Source: Sediminibacterium sp.
GTDB lineage: Bacteria > Bacteroidota > Bacteroidia > B-17B0 > Aurantibacillaceae
Assembly: GCA_030054095.1 (NCBI GenBank)
Contig: JASGCO010000019.1
Coordinates: forward strand, 1-64,000
Length of the DNA stretch: 64,000 nucleotides
Reading direction: 5' to 3'
Shown: piece by piece, positions 1 to 10,193 of the stretch
Position numbering within the stretch: the stretch's first letter is position 1
How the letters are laid out: each line of letters starts with the position of its first letter
Notes under the pieces: generated by a model
What the model was told of the DNA's origin: nothing
Seen by the model: only the letters and a program-made list of their open reading frames with translations
Databases searched by the model: none
Translations under genes and position numbers: made by a program

Positions 1-2
1 CT

Positions 3-2522
3 GTTAACGGACAGGGAATAGTTAAACTTGTCCCCCCCTTGTATGATCGTTTTATCATTCAGTCAATTCCTGTAGAAGGGTTTTTTATTAAAAAAATTAA
101 CGCTACTAAGTTCTTATACGGACTGGATAGCAAAAATAAAAATGTTCCCGAGCAAACGGATTTTGTGTTTCTGGATGTAGATAATACAACGATAATAACA
201 CCTGTGTCTTTTGAACATAATAGGGCGTCTTTAAGCCGACATTCGGCGGTTCAGATAGACCGGGATGTTTACTTATTTTCGATAGGAGGTAAGATATACA
301 CTATTCGTAAGGGACAAGCGTTTCTATCGCCACATCTGTATTCTGCCAGATATGCACAGATAGTACATTTGTTTAAGGACTTACAGAATAAAGTATGGTT
401 GAGCGATGATAAAGCCGACGGAGAAATAGAAATGTTTAATCCGGAAGTGGAATTCACTGGGGGATATTTAAAGAATGAAGTCCCCAGTTGTACTTTCGAG
501 GATAGCGAAAAGGGATATTGGTTTACAACTACTACTAACGGTTTGTATTATATGCCTAATCTGCATTCGTCTTACTTCGATAAAACTATTGGACTAACAG
601 CCAATAAAGTACATGCTATGTCTTTACTAAATCATAAACTGTATTGTTTTACGAGTGATAAAAAAATGAATGTTATTGATTTAAAAACGAATAGGGTAAC
701 CAGTAATTCTACTATTTTAAGTACTTATCTGTTTGGATATAACAACGAATTGATTATTAATAGCAATGTATATTCTGCAGATAATTTAAGTGTCAAAACT
801 TCTCTCGCAGTGATGGATTCAAGTGATGGAAAGAAGATAGTGTTTAAGCGGTTGATAGAGTATGATGAAACTTACCTGATTGGATTTACCTCCGGATCTA
901 AACTTATTAAATTAAATAAATATACCAGGAAATGTACATTGTTAAGTCAGATTCCTGCCCGTTGTTTTGCCATACATAAAGTGAATGAACGGATATATAT
1001 CGGCACTAAACAAGGTGTGTTTATATATGAGAATGGACATTTATCTGATTACGGCGAAAAAGTTCCCCGGTTAAATACACGAATTGAGGGTATTTGTAGT
1101 TATCAGGGGCAAGTATTTTTTGCAACAAAAGATCTTGGCGTTTTTTGTGTGGAAGATGGTAAAGTAGTTCAACAAATCACAGAAACAGACGGATTGGCAA
1201 GTAATATATGTAAGTGCATTGCAAACGATAGTGGGGGAACGATATGGATAGGCACAAATCGGGGGCTTTCTACGTTGTATAAAAGTAAAACGGAAAGCCT
1301 CTACCGTTGCAAAACACTGGATTTATCGAGCGGAATGGTATCTAACGAGGTAAATCAGATTCTTTTTTATGAGAACAAACTGATTTTTGCAAGTAATAAC
1401 GGGGTAGGAATATTGGAGCCATCAGGAACATTTAACTCAAGAGCCGGTATTCCTGTTTATATTGAGGCTTTTAGTGTTAACGCTCAAAAATTGGATGCGA
1501 ATAAGGTTCATCAATTGCGCTATAATCAAAATTTTATAAGTATCGCCTATAAAGGAATATATCTTAAAAACGAAGGAAACCTCACTTACAAATACCGTTT
1601 GGAAGGGTTAGATACGAATTGGACTGTAACCAAAAATACCTTTGTGCAATATACTACTTTGCCTGCGGGAGATTACAAATTTAGCGTGTTTGTAGTTGAT
1701 GGAAATAAAGATACTCAGCCGTTAATGGCTACCGTTTCTTTTCGTATTCGGCCACCTTATTGGAAAAACTGGTGGTTTATCTCAGGCATTATTGTTTTAA
1801 CAGGAAGCAGTATCTATGTTTTATACAAGCAACGTGTTCGTCGTATCCGGGAAAAGGAATCTCAAAAGGCAGCTTTTAGTAAGCAATTGTTGGAGTCAGA
1901 GTTGAAAGCGCTGCGTGCGCAGATGAATCCCCATTTCATGTTTAATGCAGTTAATTCCATACAGAGTTTTATTCTTCAGAACGATTCGGAAACGGCTCAA
2001 AAATACTTAACTAAGTTTTCGCGCTTAATACGTTCTGTTTTAGAGAATTCCAAAATGGATAGCATCTTATTGAGTAGAGAGATAGACACCCTGAAGTTAT
2101 ATCTGGATTTAGAGTGTTTACGGGCATCATTTAGATTTGAGTATGAAATTCATGTAGAGGAAATACTTCAGCCTGACGTGATGCAACTTCCTCCCATGCT
2201 GATTCAGCCGTATGTTGAAAATGCAGTATTACATGGTCTTTTACCTCTTGCGAACAGGAGAGGTAAATTGTTGATCTCGTTTTACAGAGAGAAGGATCTT
2301 ATTTTTTGTAAAATAGAAGATAATGGTATAGGACGTAAAGCTGCACAGGAGATAAAACGGAAAAAAGAAGCGGAACATCGGTCGTTTGGTATGGAGATTG
2401 CTTCCGACCGTATAGAGAAGTTGAATTTTGTGAAAGGAAGAAACTATACTGTTAGTGTAATTGATAAATTGGATGATACTGGTGAAACAGGAGTTATTGT
2501 AATAATTGCTTTAAACGTATGA
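3..2522 (+). CDS. Propeller-type sensor histidine kinase, LytS class (5' end outside window)
   Basis: This is an inner-membrane sensor kinase with a large periplasmic sensing part. The reading frame is open to the window edge and has no signal peptide, so the first part of the gene lies outside; a TTG at 39 is not a credible start. Reg_prop beta-propeller repeats (for example TIWIGTNRGLS near base 1250) are followed by a Y_Y_Y domain (about 1570-1750) and one membrane helix (about 1765-1830). Next comes a His_kinase (PF06580) domain with the phospho-acceptor His at 1932-1934 in NPHFMFN, then an HATPase domain with the N box (PYVENAVLHG) and G box (EDNGIG). It overlaps the next gene by ATGA, so the two form a kinase-regulator pair. 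The ligand is not predictable; in this superfamily it is often a glycan or another extracellular cue. Confidence 0.93.
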   Translation, partial: VNGQGIVKLVPPLYDRFIIQSIPVEGFFIKKINATKFLYGLDSKNKNVPEQTDFVFLDVDNTTIITPVSFEHNRASLSRHSAVQIDRDVYLFSIGGKIYTIRKGQAFLSPHLYSARYAQIVHLFKDLQNKVWLSDDKADGEIEMFNPEVEFTGGYLKNEVPSCTFEDSEKGYWFTTTTNGLYYMPNLHSSYFDKTIGLTANKVHAMSLLNHKLYCFTSDKKMNVIDLKTNRVTSNSTILSTYLFGYNNELIINSNVYSADNLSVKTSLAVMDSSDGKKIVFKRLIEYDETYLIGFTSGSKLIKLNKYTRKCTLLSQIPARCFAIHKVNERIYIGTKQGVFIYENGHLSDYGEKVPRLNTRIEGICSYQGQVFFATKDLGVFCVEDGKVVQQITETDGLASNICKCIANDSGGTIWIGTNRGLSTLYKSKTESLYRCKTLDLSSGMVSNEVNQILFYENKLIFASNNGVGILEPSGTFNSRAGIPVYIEAFSVNAQKLDANKVHQLRYNQNFISIAYKGIYLKNEGNLTYKYRLEGLDTNWTVTKNTFVQYTTLPAGDYKFSVFVVDGNKDTQPLMATVSFRIRPPYWKNWWFISGIIVLTGSSIYVLYKQRVRRIREKESQKAAFSKQLLESELKALRAQMNPHFMFNAVNSIQSFILQNDSETAQKYLTKFSRLIRSVLENSKMDSILLSREIDTLKLYLDLECLRASFRFEYEIHVEEILQPDVMQLPPMLIQPYVENAVLHGLLPLANRRGKLLISFYREKDLIFCKIEDNGIGRKAAQEIKRKKEAEHRSFGMEIASDRIEKLNFVKGRNYTVSVIDKLDDTGETGVIVIIALNV

Positions 2523-3259
2523 ATGTTTTAATTATTGATGATGAGAAAAACGGAGTAACTTCGCTACAGTTGCTTTTGAAAAAATACTGTACCGGAGTTA
2601 ACGTGGTTGGATTGGCCTATAGTGCGGAAGAGGGAATCGCCCGTATTTTGGATCTGAAGCCAGATTTGATTTTTCTGGATATTGAAATGCCCGCATCTAC
2701 AGGATTCGATGTTATAAATGCTACCAGTCAAATACATGATTATGAAGTAATATTTACCACAGCTTATGATCAGTATGCTATTAAAGCATTTAAGGCTCAT
2801 GCTGTAGACTATTTATTAAAACCCATTGATGGTGATGAATTGAAAGCAGCAATACGAGAAGCGGAACGAAAGATACAGTTAAAACGAGCAGAGGGATCAA
2901 AGAGTGAAGTAGAAGTTTTATTAAAAAATCTGGCCTATTCTTCCAAAAAAATAAGTATACCAACTAGTGAAGGACTTATTTTGGTAAACGCTGAGGCTAT
3001 TCTATATTTAAAATCAGAATCTAACTACACGATGGTGTTCTTAAAAAATGAACAAAGAATACTCGTTTCGAAAACACTGAAGAGTATGGAGGATCAGTTA
3101 AAGTACTATTCCTTCTGCAGGGTTCATACAAGTTATCTTATTAATATTAATGAGGTAGAAAAATACCTGAAAGGAGATGGGGGAACCGTTATTCTCAAAA
3201 ACAAGGTATCTATTCCTGTATCCAGGAGTTACAAACAGGATTTACTCAACAAACTTTGA
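2519..3259 (+). CDS. LytTR-family DNA-binding response regulator
   Basis: This 246-residue response regulator is the partner of the kinase just upstream, with ATGA overlap and therefore translational coupling. The N-terminal receiver domain (about 1-120) has the acidic pair D7-D8, the phospho-acceptor D54 in FLDIEMP, the conserved Thr in FTTAYD and the Lys in LLKPID. The C-terminal LytTR DNA-binding domain (about 140-246) has the usual beta-rich pattern (ESNYTMVFL, RVHTSYLINI). Its targets are unknown. It is one of two different regulators in the first 11 kb, the other being of LuxR type. Confidence 0.95.
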   Translation: MNVLIIDDEKNGVTSLQLLLKKYCTGVNVVGLAYSAEEGIARILDLKPDLIFLDIEMPASTGFDVINATSQIHDYEVIFTTAYDQYAIKAFKAHAVDYLLKPIDGDELKAAIREAERKIQLKRAEGSKSEVEVLLKNLAYSSKKISIPTSEGLILVNAEAILYLKSESNYTMVFLKNEQRILVSKTLKSMEDQLKYYSFCRVHTSYLININEVEKYLKGDGGTVILKNKVSIPVSRSYKQDLLNKL

Positions 3260-3579
3260 TTACATAACGGGAGATTCAGGTAGTTTTTTCTGGTTGAATT
3301 TGGCGAAGAGAACACTTAAGAGGGTGTGAACTTACAGAGGAATCTCTCGTTTCAAAGGGATTAAATTAAAAAATGTATAATTCCGTGCCTGTTTTTTTGC
3401 ATGCTTTGTTATCTGCCTTCTGGGGCATCGTTTATCCGATTTTTAGCCATAACCAGAAAAGCTATAGTTAAAATCAGTGTCAGTTGCCCTGTAGTCGAAA
3501 GCCTGCCACAATAAATTCATGTTGTAAATTTTTGGCAGGCTCTCAGTATTCCGGCAGAAGGACTGGATAAAAATAGGGA
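3260..3579. other. Intergenic stretch of 320 bases, no gene
   Basis: This lies between the ends of two convergent genes. I see no coding potential. The only structure is an inverted repeat, GCCTGCCA at 3501-3508 and TGGCAGGC at 3533-3540. Its loop is 24 bases and the U-run is weak, so a terminator role is uncertain. Confidence 0.4.
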
Positions 3580-5790
3580 TTACCTTTTTATCAGTTTCGT
3601 ACTATAATGCTGACTGCCATCTGTAGCATCCACAATGTAAAGTCCGGGGGCTAAGTGTCCTATTTCTATAGATTGCCCATTTTGGGTGATCCCTGATTTT
3701 AGAACTTCCTGACCGGTAAGCGTAAATAAGCGAATGGACAGATTCTGACTCGTCATCCGCTGTAAATTAACAGTAATGCGGTCCTGAGCCGGATTAGGGT
3801 AAAGGCTAATAGCATACCGGTTAGCCTGGTGAAGGTATTCTGTTATTCCGATACTGCCACCTCCGCTGCCGGCACTGCTGCTGTTTAGATACACACCAAC
3901 ACTGGCCTGTATGCTGCCGCTGAAATTATTAGAAATAAGCGCGATGTAATCCTTACTGTTCAAAAACTCCATTTTGTAAATCTGATTTCCCAAAACAGAA
4001 GTGGGATGATTAAAAGTGGGATAAACAACCGACCAGGTTTGTCCGCCATCGGAAGAAAGATGGTAAAAGGTGGTTTGATTATTGGTTGGATTACCCGAAC
4101 CGCTGATAATCACGGTATCATTACCAAAGGTATGAATGGTGCCGGTTCGCCCGTCGTAAGCTCTGGCAGATGCTGTAGGTGAGGGGATGGCAGCAATTGT
4201 GGAGGTATTTAGCCAGCCGTTGGTAGTTTTATAAACCAACGTTTCGTTGGTAGCCGAGTTGCGTGTCATAAAATACCCTATGTTATCATCTTTCATGTGA
4301 ATGTCTATAATTTCTTCGGTACTCAGACAGGAAATACTGCTAACGGGTGTAGCAGCTCCGCTGCCGTTGATGGTGTAAAACTGCCAGGCGCTAAGTGAAA
4401 AAGCAGGCGAAGGAAAAATACCACCAACATCAATCACCTGCCCTGATGTGGGTTTCTGTGTCTGAAAGTGTGCGCCGCCGTTGGTAGCTGTTATAAAATT
4501 AAAGGTATTTCCACCATCTGACGAAATATACGCAGTGCCCAGGCAACTTAAAACAACGGTGTTGGTATTTTGTGAGATGGTAAACTTCCGGCCAATGTTA
4601 TTGAGTGTGGAATTGGTTTTTTGCGTCCAGGAAATTCCCTGATCGGTACTTACAAAAATCTGACCTTTCCGGTCCGCCACAAAGAACTTATTAATGTTTA
4701 CCGCTTTTACGGCCATTACGTCAATGGCGCTGGGTACTTTGTTAGGCGGAAATGTGAAATTAAACCCTCTGTTGGTACTGTACCCAAAGTAGCCCTGGGC
4801 GTATCCCGCCAGAACAATATTGCCTGTTGCACTTACATTATAAGGTTTGGGTGCGTGAGACTTAGGAAGAAAGTTACTCCATGTAGTGCCATTAGTGCTT
4901 TTGAAAGAAGGATAGAGATAGAACCCACTTTCGTTGGCGATAAGTGGTTCATTAGAGTAAGAGGCGGGGAGATTGGTATAGGTGGTCTAGCTGGTGCCGC
5001 AGTTATTGGAGTAATGAATGGTTTTGGTAGTGGAACTTACATCCAGAAACATGATTTCCTTCCCGTTTTTACATTTGAAATCCCATAAGTTCATACTGGG
5101 CGTTGTAACTGCCGACCAGGTAATACCGCCATCAAAAGAACGTATGATTTGAGGAGAGGCAATGTAGAGAGTGTCATTGTTAGGGGCACAAATTACACCG
5201 CTGATGTTTAATGTTGGATTTACAACACTGTAGGTAGCTCCGCCATTGGTAGATACTTTGAATTGATTATTGTGAATCGTGAAAATTTTAGTTTTGGTTT
5301 TGGCAAACCGCGGTAATGTAGTACCTGAGTGTACACTGGTCCAGTTAATGCCATTTGCAGAGAATTGTGTGGTAAAGGTAGCTCCATTTATAGAGTAACC
5401 ATAATACCCAAACGGAGAACTGCCGGAAAGCGTAAGCCCCGGTATAGTATGGGTGCTTACCGTTTGCCAGTTATTGCTGGTTGCCTGAACCTGGGTGCTC
5501 TGAAACACAATGCCTTCGTTTTTATTTTTCATGGCAATCGGATTGTTGGCAATCAGATTGTAGGTTAAGGTAGGCGAGGTAATGTAAGACCAGGATTCCG
5601 TATTGAGGTTAACCACTCCTATAGCATTGTAATTGCTTACATTAGCTACTTTAACCAATTGATAAATACTATCTGAATTAAACTGATAAAATACCGGGGC
5701 TAACGCATCGCGGTGGAATTGGTAATGAACTCCCTGAGTAAAACCTTGTAAACTAAAAAGGATGAGCAAAGCAGGTAAAAGTTTTTTCAT
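3580..5790 (-). pseudogene. T9SS-secreted Asp-box protein interrupted by an in-frame TAG
   Basis: One 737-codon frame runs from an ATG at 5790 (signal peptide MKKLLPALLILFSLQGFTQG) to the stop at 3580, broken only by TAG at 4987-4989. Upstream and downstream parts are in the same phase and both keep the family pattern, so this is one gene and not two. The body has repeated Asp-box/BNR motifs (RSFDGGITW, VSTDQGISW, LSSDGGQTW), typical of a sortilin- or sialidase-like propeller. The C-terminus is a T9SS type A sorting domain (YPNPAQDRITV, ending in KLIKR). An intact product would be carried across the outer membrane and attached to the surface or released. The TAG stands where the Asp box SNNCGTSxTTY calls for Trp, which suggests TGG to TAG. 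Without read-through, the product is a 267-residue fragment with no sorting signal. The substrate is unknown. Confidence 0.85.
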
Positions 5791-5834
5791 GTTTGAGAAT
5801 TTTAATGGTTATAAAGTTAGAGGGGCTATACCGG

Positions 5835-5862
5835 ATCTGAAATACGGAAAATTCCTTATTTT
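5835..5862. promoter_or_regulatory. Operator-like 28-bp repeat, copy 1
   Basis: This is an exact 28-bp match to 7201-7228. Its core at 5841-5860, AATACGGAAAATTCCTTATT, is a dyad in which 8 of 10 positions per arm are symmetric (AATAnGGAAnnTTCCnTATT). It lies 45-72 bases upstream of the ATG of the interrupted T9SS gene. A half-site-like copy (GAAATACAGGGAAAA, 5863-5877) follows directly. The dyad symmetry and repeat are seen directly; binding by the nearby LuxR-type regulator is inference. Confidence 0.6.
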
Positions 5863-5888
5863 GAAATACAGGGAAAACGGATCGGGGA

Positions 5889-7115
5889 TTATTTTACAAG
5901 TTTTTTGTGAAGCACAGTGTTATCAGATAGGGTAATGTGTAAAAGATACATGCCATCAGGAAGTGTGCTGGTAGTAATAGGAAACGTGGGGTGATGATGG
6001 GTTGAAACTAATTTGCCCTGGTAATCATAAATGGTAACAGACACAATGCCGTATGGCGATTGATTAGTAAGAAAGAGTTTGTCCTGAAGCGGATTTGGAT
6101 ACGGGCTTATCAGAACGGATAATTGATTTTCATTTAATCCGACACTGGCTGTTCGTCGGTAAATACCCATATTGGGCGACATAATGTTGTAGGCAATAAA
6201 GACGTCGTTGTTGAATTCGGTGATTCCAGAAGCATTAAGATTATTGGCGGCTAAATTGCCGGTGATGTTTAACCAGTTGGCACCTTCGTTCGAAGAAAAA
6301 TACACACTGTCTCTTAAACCACCGGCAAAATGACGGGATTCCAAATACAAGTTACTACCATTACGATAAATTTCATTAACGCCTAATCCCATAACGGCGG
6401 GTTTTGCCCAAACAGTCCAGTTTGTACCGCTATTGCTGCTAGAATACCATCCGCCTCCCTGAGAAGTATAGTACAGCGAGGTTCCCATACGCCACACATA
6501 AGAGGCATTTAAATCACCACTGGCAATACCCGTGTTGGATTGCACCCAGCTGGCACCGTTATCGGAAGAAATAAAAACACCGCCTCCAATGGTGGCTGCT
6601 AGTAGTTTTGAATTTAGTGTTTCCATCCATGCCACATTCAGATTGCTAAGTCCGGTATTGGCCGCACTCCATGTTGACCCACCATCGGCAGATTTATAGA
6701 TGCCTTTACTAGAGGTATAGGCAAACACATCTCCGGATAGATTTAAAAAGCCCCTTACAACAGTGGTTTGTGGCCCACCGCTAACACTGTTCCAGGTTGT
6801 ACCGTTGTCCGTAGTATAAAAAATACAATCGGTGGAGGCGTTTAATCCCGAAAAGTACCTACCATTAAAGTAATGCCCGCATTCCGGAACATTTCCCGAA
6901 ACCGGAGGTTGAATTTCGACCCAATTGTTACCGTTGGTATTTGTTCTGTACATTTTTTGACCACCCAGAGTACCCGAAAAGAGATGTGTGTTAGAATTTC
7001 CCAGTAATTTAGCGCCCGATGTTAAATTGGTAAGTCCATTGTTTACCGGCGACCATTGTGCCCAGACAGGCAATCCCAAAAGCAGAAATAGCGTAGGTAG
7101 GTATAATTTTTTCAT
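5889..7115 (-). CDS. T9SS-secreted Asp-box (BNR-like) surface protein
   Basis: This 408-residue secreted protein has a signal peptide (MKKLYLPTLFLLLGLPVWAQ). Its series of Asp-box motifs (YTTDNGTTW, KSADGGSTW, ISSDNGASW, SSSNSGTNW, SSNEGANW) predicts a beta-propeller of the sortilin/sialidase kind. The last 75 or so residues form a T9SS type A sorting domain (YPNPLQDKLFL ... LPDGMYLLHI ... HKKLVK). It is a diverged paralogue of the interrupted gene downstream. It is divergent from the propeller kinase at 7236, and the shared 120-base region holds the second copy of the operator-like repeat. Catalytic function is doubtful, because Asp boxes mark the fold and not an active site; binding or adhesion is equally possible. 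Confidence 0.88.
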   Translation of the reverse strand: MKKLYLPTLFLLLGLPVWAQWSPVNNGLTNLTSGAKLLGNSNTHLFSGTLGGQKMYRTNTNGNNWVEIQPPVSGNVPECGHYFNGRYFSGLNASTDCIFYTTDNGTTWNSVSGGPQTTVVRGFLNLSGDVFAYTSSKGIYKSADGGSTWSAANTGLSNLNVAWMETLNSKLLAATIGGGVFISSDNGASWVQSNTGIASGDLNASYVWRMGTSLYYTSQGGGWYSSSNSGTNWTVWAKPAVMGLGVNEIYRNGSNLYLESRHFAGGLRDSVYFSSNEGANWLNITGNLAANNLNASGITEFNNDVFIAYNIMSPNMGIYRRTASVGLNENQLSVLISPYPNPLQDKLFLTNQSPYGIVSVTIYDYQGKLVSTHHHPTFPITTSTLPDGMYLLHITLSDNTVLHKKLVK

Positions 7116-7200
7116 TGTTAATAATGTGTTTTGCCCGTTTCGTTGGTGTAGGGCTTTCCCATTTTATTTTAATGATGCTAAATTCAAACATCTCCTGAAA

Positions 7201-7228
7201 ATCTGAAATACGGAAAATTCCTTATTTT
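7201..7228. promoter_or_regulatory. Operator-like 28-bp repeat, copy 2
   Basis: The second exact copy, with its dyad core at 7207-7226, sits between the divergent T9SS gene (ATG at 7115) and the propeller kinase (ATG at 7236). The dyad ends 9 bases before the kinase ATG, so a bound protein could block or shape its expression while acting from about 90 bases upstream on the T9SS gene. Both copies have the same orientation relative to their T9SS genes. Confidence 0.6.
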
Positions 7229-7235
7229 TAACCTT

Positions 7236-10193
7236 ATGAGGTTGGCCTGGCTGCTTGTTGTATTTTGTTGTTTTGTCAGTGTTTCTGCTCAGTTGCGTTT
7301 CCGGACACTGAATGCAGAGAATGGATTGTCGCAAAGCTCGGTCAATTTTGTGATCAGGGATAAAAATGGTTATTACTGGATAGGTACTCAATACGGATTA
7401 AACAGATACAATGGCAAAAACATCAGAAGTTATTACACCTATACGCAGGAGGGACTGGCGGATAATTTTCTCATTAACGCGGTAGAGGATGTACATGGTA
7501 ATATATGGTTTGGCACCCGGAATAATTTAACCCGGTACGAACCGGATAAAGACCGTTTTACAAAAATTATAAGCGATACCCTGATTACTAAGGTAAACCG
7601 GGGACATAATGCCGTTTATTATTTGTTGATAGATGAAGAGGGAAATATTGTTTTTAATTCTGGAGGACATTTACTTAAAATTGATAAAACGCAGCAAACC
7701 AGAACAATTCCCCGTTTGGATTTTGTTTTTGGGCGGGAAAAGCACTATCAGCAAATTTTTTTTCACAGCGGTTTTTTGTTTGGAGTAGTCAAGGATTCTT
7801 TGATAAAATTTAGAATTGCAGGTGGTAAAGCGGAGGTAAAAGAGGTGGTTAAACTACACGTTGAAACGCCTGAAAAGCGGCAGGTTCTGTTTACTACAAA
7901 AAAGGCCGGTTTTATGCTGTACGATCGTAAATTGTTCTGCCTTAGTGCAGATACATTAAAGGAGGTACTGAATCCTATTGTATCCCGCACGGAAATTAAT
8001 TGCCTGACTTATACCGATGACCGTTACTGGATGGGAACCGATGAAGGGCTTTATGAAATATCGGAAGATTTTCAGGTGTTAAAATTATACCAGCATCAGA
8101 AAGGAAATCCTTTTTCGCTGGCCGAAAATAAAGTGTTGTCTGTTTCCGGTACCGGGGATGGTTTGCTATGGATTGGAACAGCGAATAAAGGTCTAAGTAT
8201 TTATGATCAGGCATCTGCTGTTTTTGACGTGATAAAACCAGAAGAAGATAAGTCTTATATGCCTTTAAGCTGTTTTTTGAATACCAACGATAGTTTGCTG
8301 GTAGGTCACGATGATGGGGTGGATGTTTTTTTGAGAAAGAATAACCGTTATGTTTATCATAGCACATTTTTCCGGAATAACAAGGTAACTGCCTTGCATC
8401 AATCTGCTACCGGTTCTGTTTTTATAGGAACGACCAGGGGTTTGTTTTTAGCGCGCTACGGTTCAGTGAAACCAGTTCTGTTTTCGCAGACTCAGCTTTT
8501 AATTGCAGATATTAAAGAAGACACACGTGGCCACCTGTTGGTTTCTACGCACAACGGTCTGTATGTACTCGATGCGTTAACTTTGCAATTAAAAAAGCAG
8601 TTTGACAGGAGTGCAAAAAACCCTGAGGGAAAACCCTACCTTAAATCAGGCTATTTGTTTTGTACGTTGCCTGCTAAAAACAATGCCTACTATGTTAATA
8701 CAACAGCAGGGTGTAGTGTTTTTGATACGGGTTTTGTATTTCGTAACAATGTATTTGATCATTTCAATTATAGTAGCATGAGCGAAATAATGATTACCAA
8801 ATCAATAGAAGGCGCAACTGGTAGTATGTGGTACAGTACTCTTGGAAATGGTATTTACAGAATTAAGAATGGAAAAACGGATTATTTTAATCAGTCGAAC
8901 GGATTAAGTAACAACGTGGTGTCTGCTATGGAAAAGGATGCCGCCGGCAATATCTGGAGCGGAACAAACCTGGGGATTAATTGTATTACGCCGGATGGAC
9001 AGATAGTAGCCTTTAATAAGGAATTGCAATTAGAATCAGCGGAGTTTGTAACAAATGGTTCCTATGCTTTGGGTAATCATTTGTTTTTTTGCAGTAATTC
9101 GGGGTTACTGGCTTTTAACGCGGATGGTGTATTGAAACGGAAAATGGCGCGGGACTATAAATTGGGAACGGTATTGGTGCTTAAAAATTATACGGATACT
9201 TTGTTAGGGGCGGAAAGAGAATGCCATCTGGGGAGCACGGATAAAATTCTGTCTTTTCGGTTTTGTGTTCCCGGATACAGAATATACGATAAGGTACAAT
9301 TGTTTTGCCGGCTGGAGGGTTTTGATGAGGCCTGGCATGGCTTTGAAAATGGACAGGATATAACCTTTACCAATCTTCCTTACGGTAAATATACTCTGAC
9401 TGTAAAAGCGAGTATCAGCGGATACGGATGGGAAGACCAGTTGCAAAAAACAATTATTGTGCATCCGCCATTCTGGCGTAAACCTTGGTTTATTGGTTTG
9501 ATGGTGGTTTTTATTGTAGGGATACTGGTGTTTAGTGTTTGGTATGCGTCGCGAATAAAATTGAAAAAGCAGTTATTACAATTACAGATCAATCAAAAGG
9601 TATTTGAAGAGAAAGAGCGCATTTCTAAGGATTTGCATGATAATATAGGATCTCAGATCTCAACCTTAATTTCAGGTCTGGATAAGATCAGCCTCACGCA
9701 AAAGGCCGATCAGGCGGAGAAGTTGTCCGATTACGCCCGGCATACGCTGGGTGAGTTAAGGGAAACGATATGGGCTTTAAATAGTCAGGCTCTCGATGTA
9801 AATACCCTGAAACAAAAACTCGAAGATCTGGTTTACGAATGGCGTGGTGTTTACGAATGGGTACATATTCAGTTTTTGTTTGAAGTGCATGAAAATGTGC
9901 CGCTGCACCCACCGCGAACCTTATCGTTTTACAGAATAATTCAGGAAGCCGGAAATAACGCGCTTAAACATTCAGAGGGAGATATCCTGATGCTAAAAGT
10001 AATTCAAACAGAAACTGCTTTGGAAGCGGTTATTTCTGATAACGGGAAAGGGTTTGACAGTAATTCCCGTAAAAAGGGACATTATGGATTAGATAACATG
10101 CGCGTAAGGGCCGTTCAGGCAAATTTGACCTATAGCATGACATCGGCCCCCGGAAGCGGAACCAAAATAATGGTAACTTTAAATTACGAATGA
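7236..10193 (+). CDS. Propeller-type sensor histidine kinase, NarL/HisKA_3 class
   Basis: This 985-residue kinase has a signal peptide (cleavage near SVSA/QLRF) and a long periplasmic Reg_prop region (about 20-640; NGYYWIGTQYGLNRYN is the first clear repeat). A Y_Y_Y domain (about 670-735) precedes one membrane helix (about 747-770). The cytoplasmic HisKA_3 domain has the phospho-acceptor H801 in ISKDLHDNIGSQIS, and the C-terminal HATPase domain has the G boxes SDNGKGFD and GLDNM. The class matches its partner, the LuxR-type regulator that it overlaps by ATGA. It differs in kinase class from the LytS-type kinase at the window start, so the two systems are not simple duplicates. The ligand is unknown. 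Confidence 0.95.
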   Translation: MRLAWLLVVFCCFVSVSAQLRFRTLNAENGLSQSSVNFVIRDKNGYYWIGTQYGLNRYNGKNIRSYYTYTQEGLADNFLINAVEDVHGNIWFGTRNNLTRYEPDKDRFTKIISDTLITKVNRGHNAVYYLLIDEEGNIVFNSGGHLLKIDKTQQTRTIPRLDFVFGREKHYQQIFFHSGFLFGVVKDSLIKFRIAGGKAEVKEVVKLHVETPEKRQVLFTTKKAGFMLYDRKLFCLSADTLKEVLNPIVSRTEINCLTYTDDRYWMGTDEGLYEISEDFQVLKLYQHQKGNPFSLAENKVLSVSGTGDGLLWIGTANKGLSIYDQASAVFDVIKPEEDKSYMPLSCFLNTNDSLLVGHDDGVDVFLRKNNRYVYHSTFFRNNKVTALHQSATGSVFIGTTRGLFLARYGSVKPVLFSQTQLLIADIKEDTRGHLLVSTHNGLYVLDALTLQLKKQFDRSAKNPEGKPYLKSGYLFCTLPAKNNAYYVNTTAGCSVFDTGFVFRNNVFDHFNYSSMSEIMITKSIEGATGSMWYSTLGNGIYRIKNGKTDYFNQSNGLSNNVVSAMEKDAAGNIWSGTNLGINCITPDGQIVAFNKELQLESAEFVTNGSYALGNHLFFCSNSGLLAFNADGVLKRKMARDYKLGTVLVLKNYTDTLLGAERECHLGSTDKILSFRFCVPGYRIYDKVQLFCRLEGFDEAWHGFENGQDITFTNLPYGKYTLTVKASISGYGWEDQLQKTIIVHPPFWRKPWFIGLMVVFIVGILVFSVWYASRIKLKKQLLQLQINQKVFEEKERISKDLHDNIGSQISTLISGLDKISLTQKADQAEKLSDYARHTLGELRETIWALNSQALDVNTLKQKLEDLVYEWRGVYEWVHIQFLFEVHENVPLHPPRTLSFYRIIQEAGNNALKHSEGDILMLKVIQTETALEAVISDNGKGFDSNSRKKGHYGLDNMRVRAVQANLTYSMTSAPGSGTKIMVTLNYE

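Noticed and set aside
3501..3540. Inverted repeat GCCTGCCA/TGGCAGGC as a terminator
   Set aside because: The loop is 24 bases and the U-run is poor; kept only as a note in the intergenic entry.
4621..5088. 155-codon plus-strand open frame
   Set aside because: It is antisense to the interrupted T9SS gene, with no family pattern; it is a shadow of the repeat-rich coding strand.
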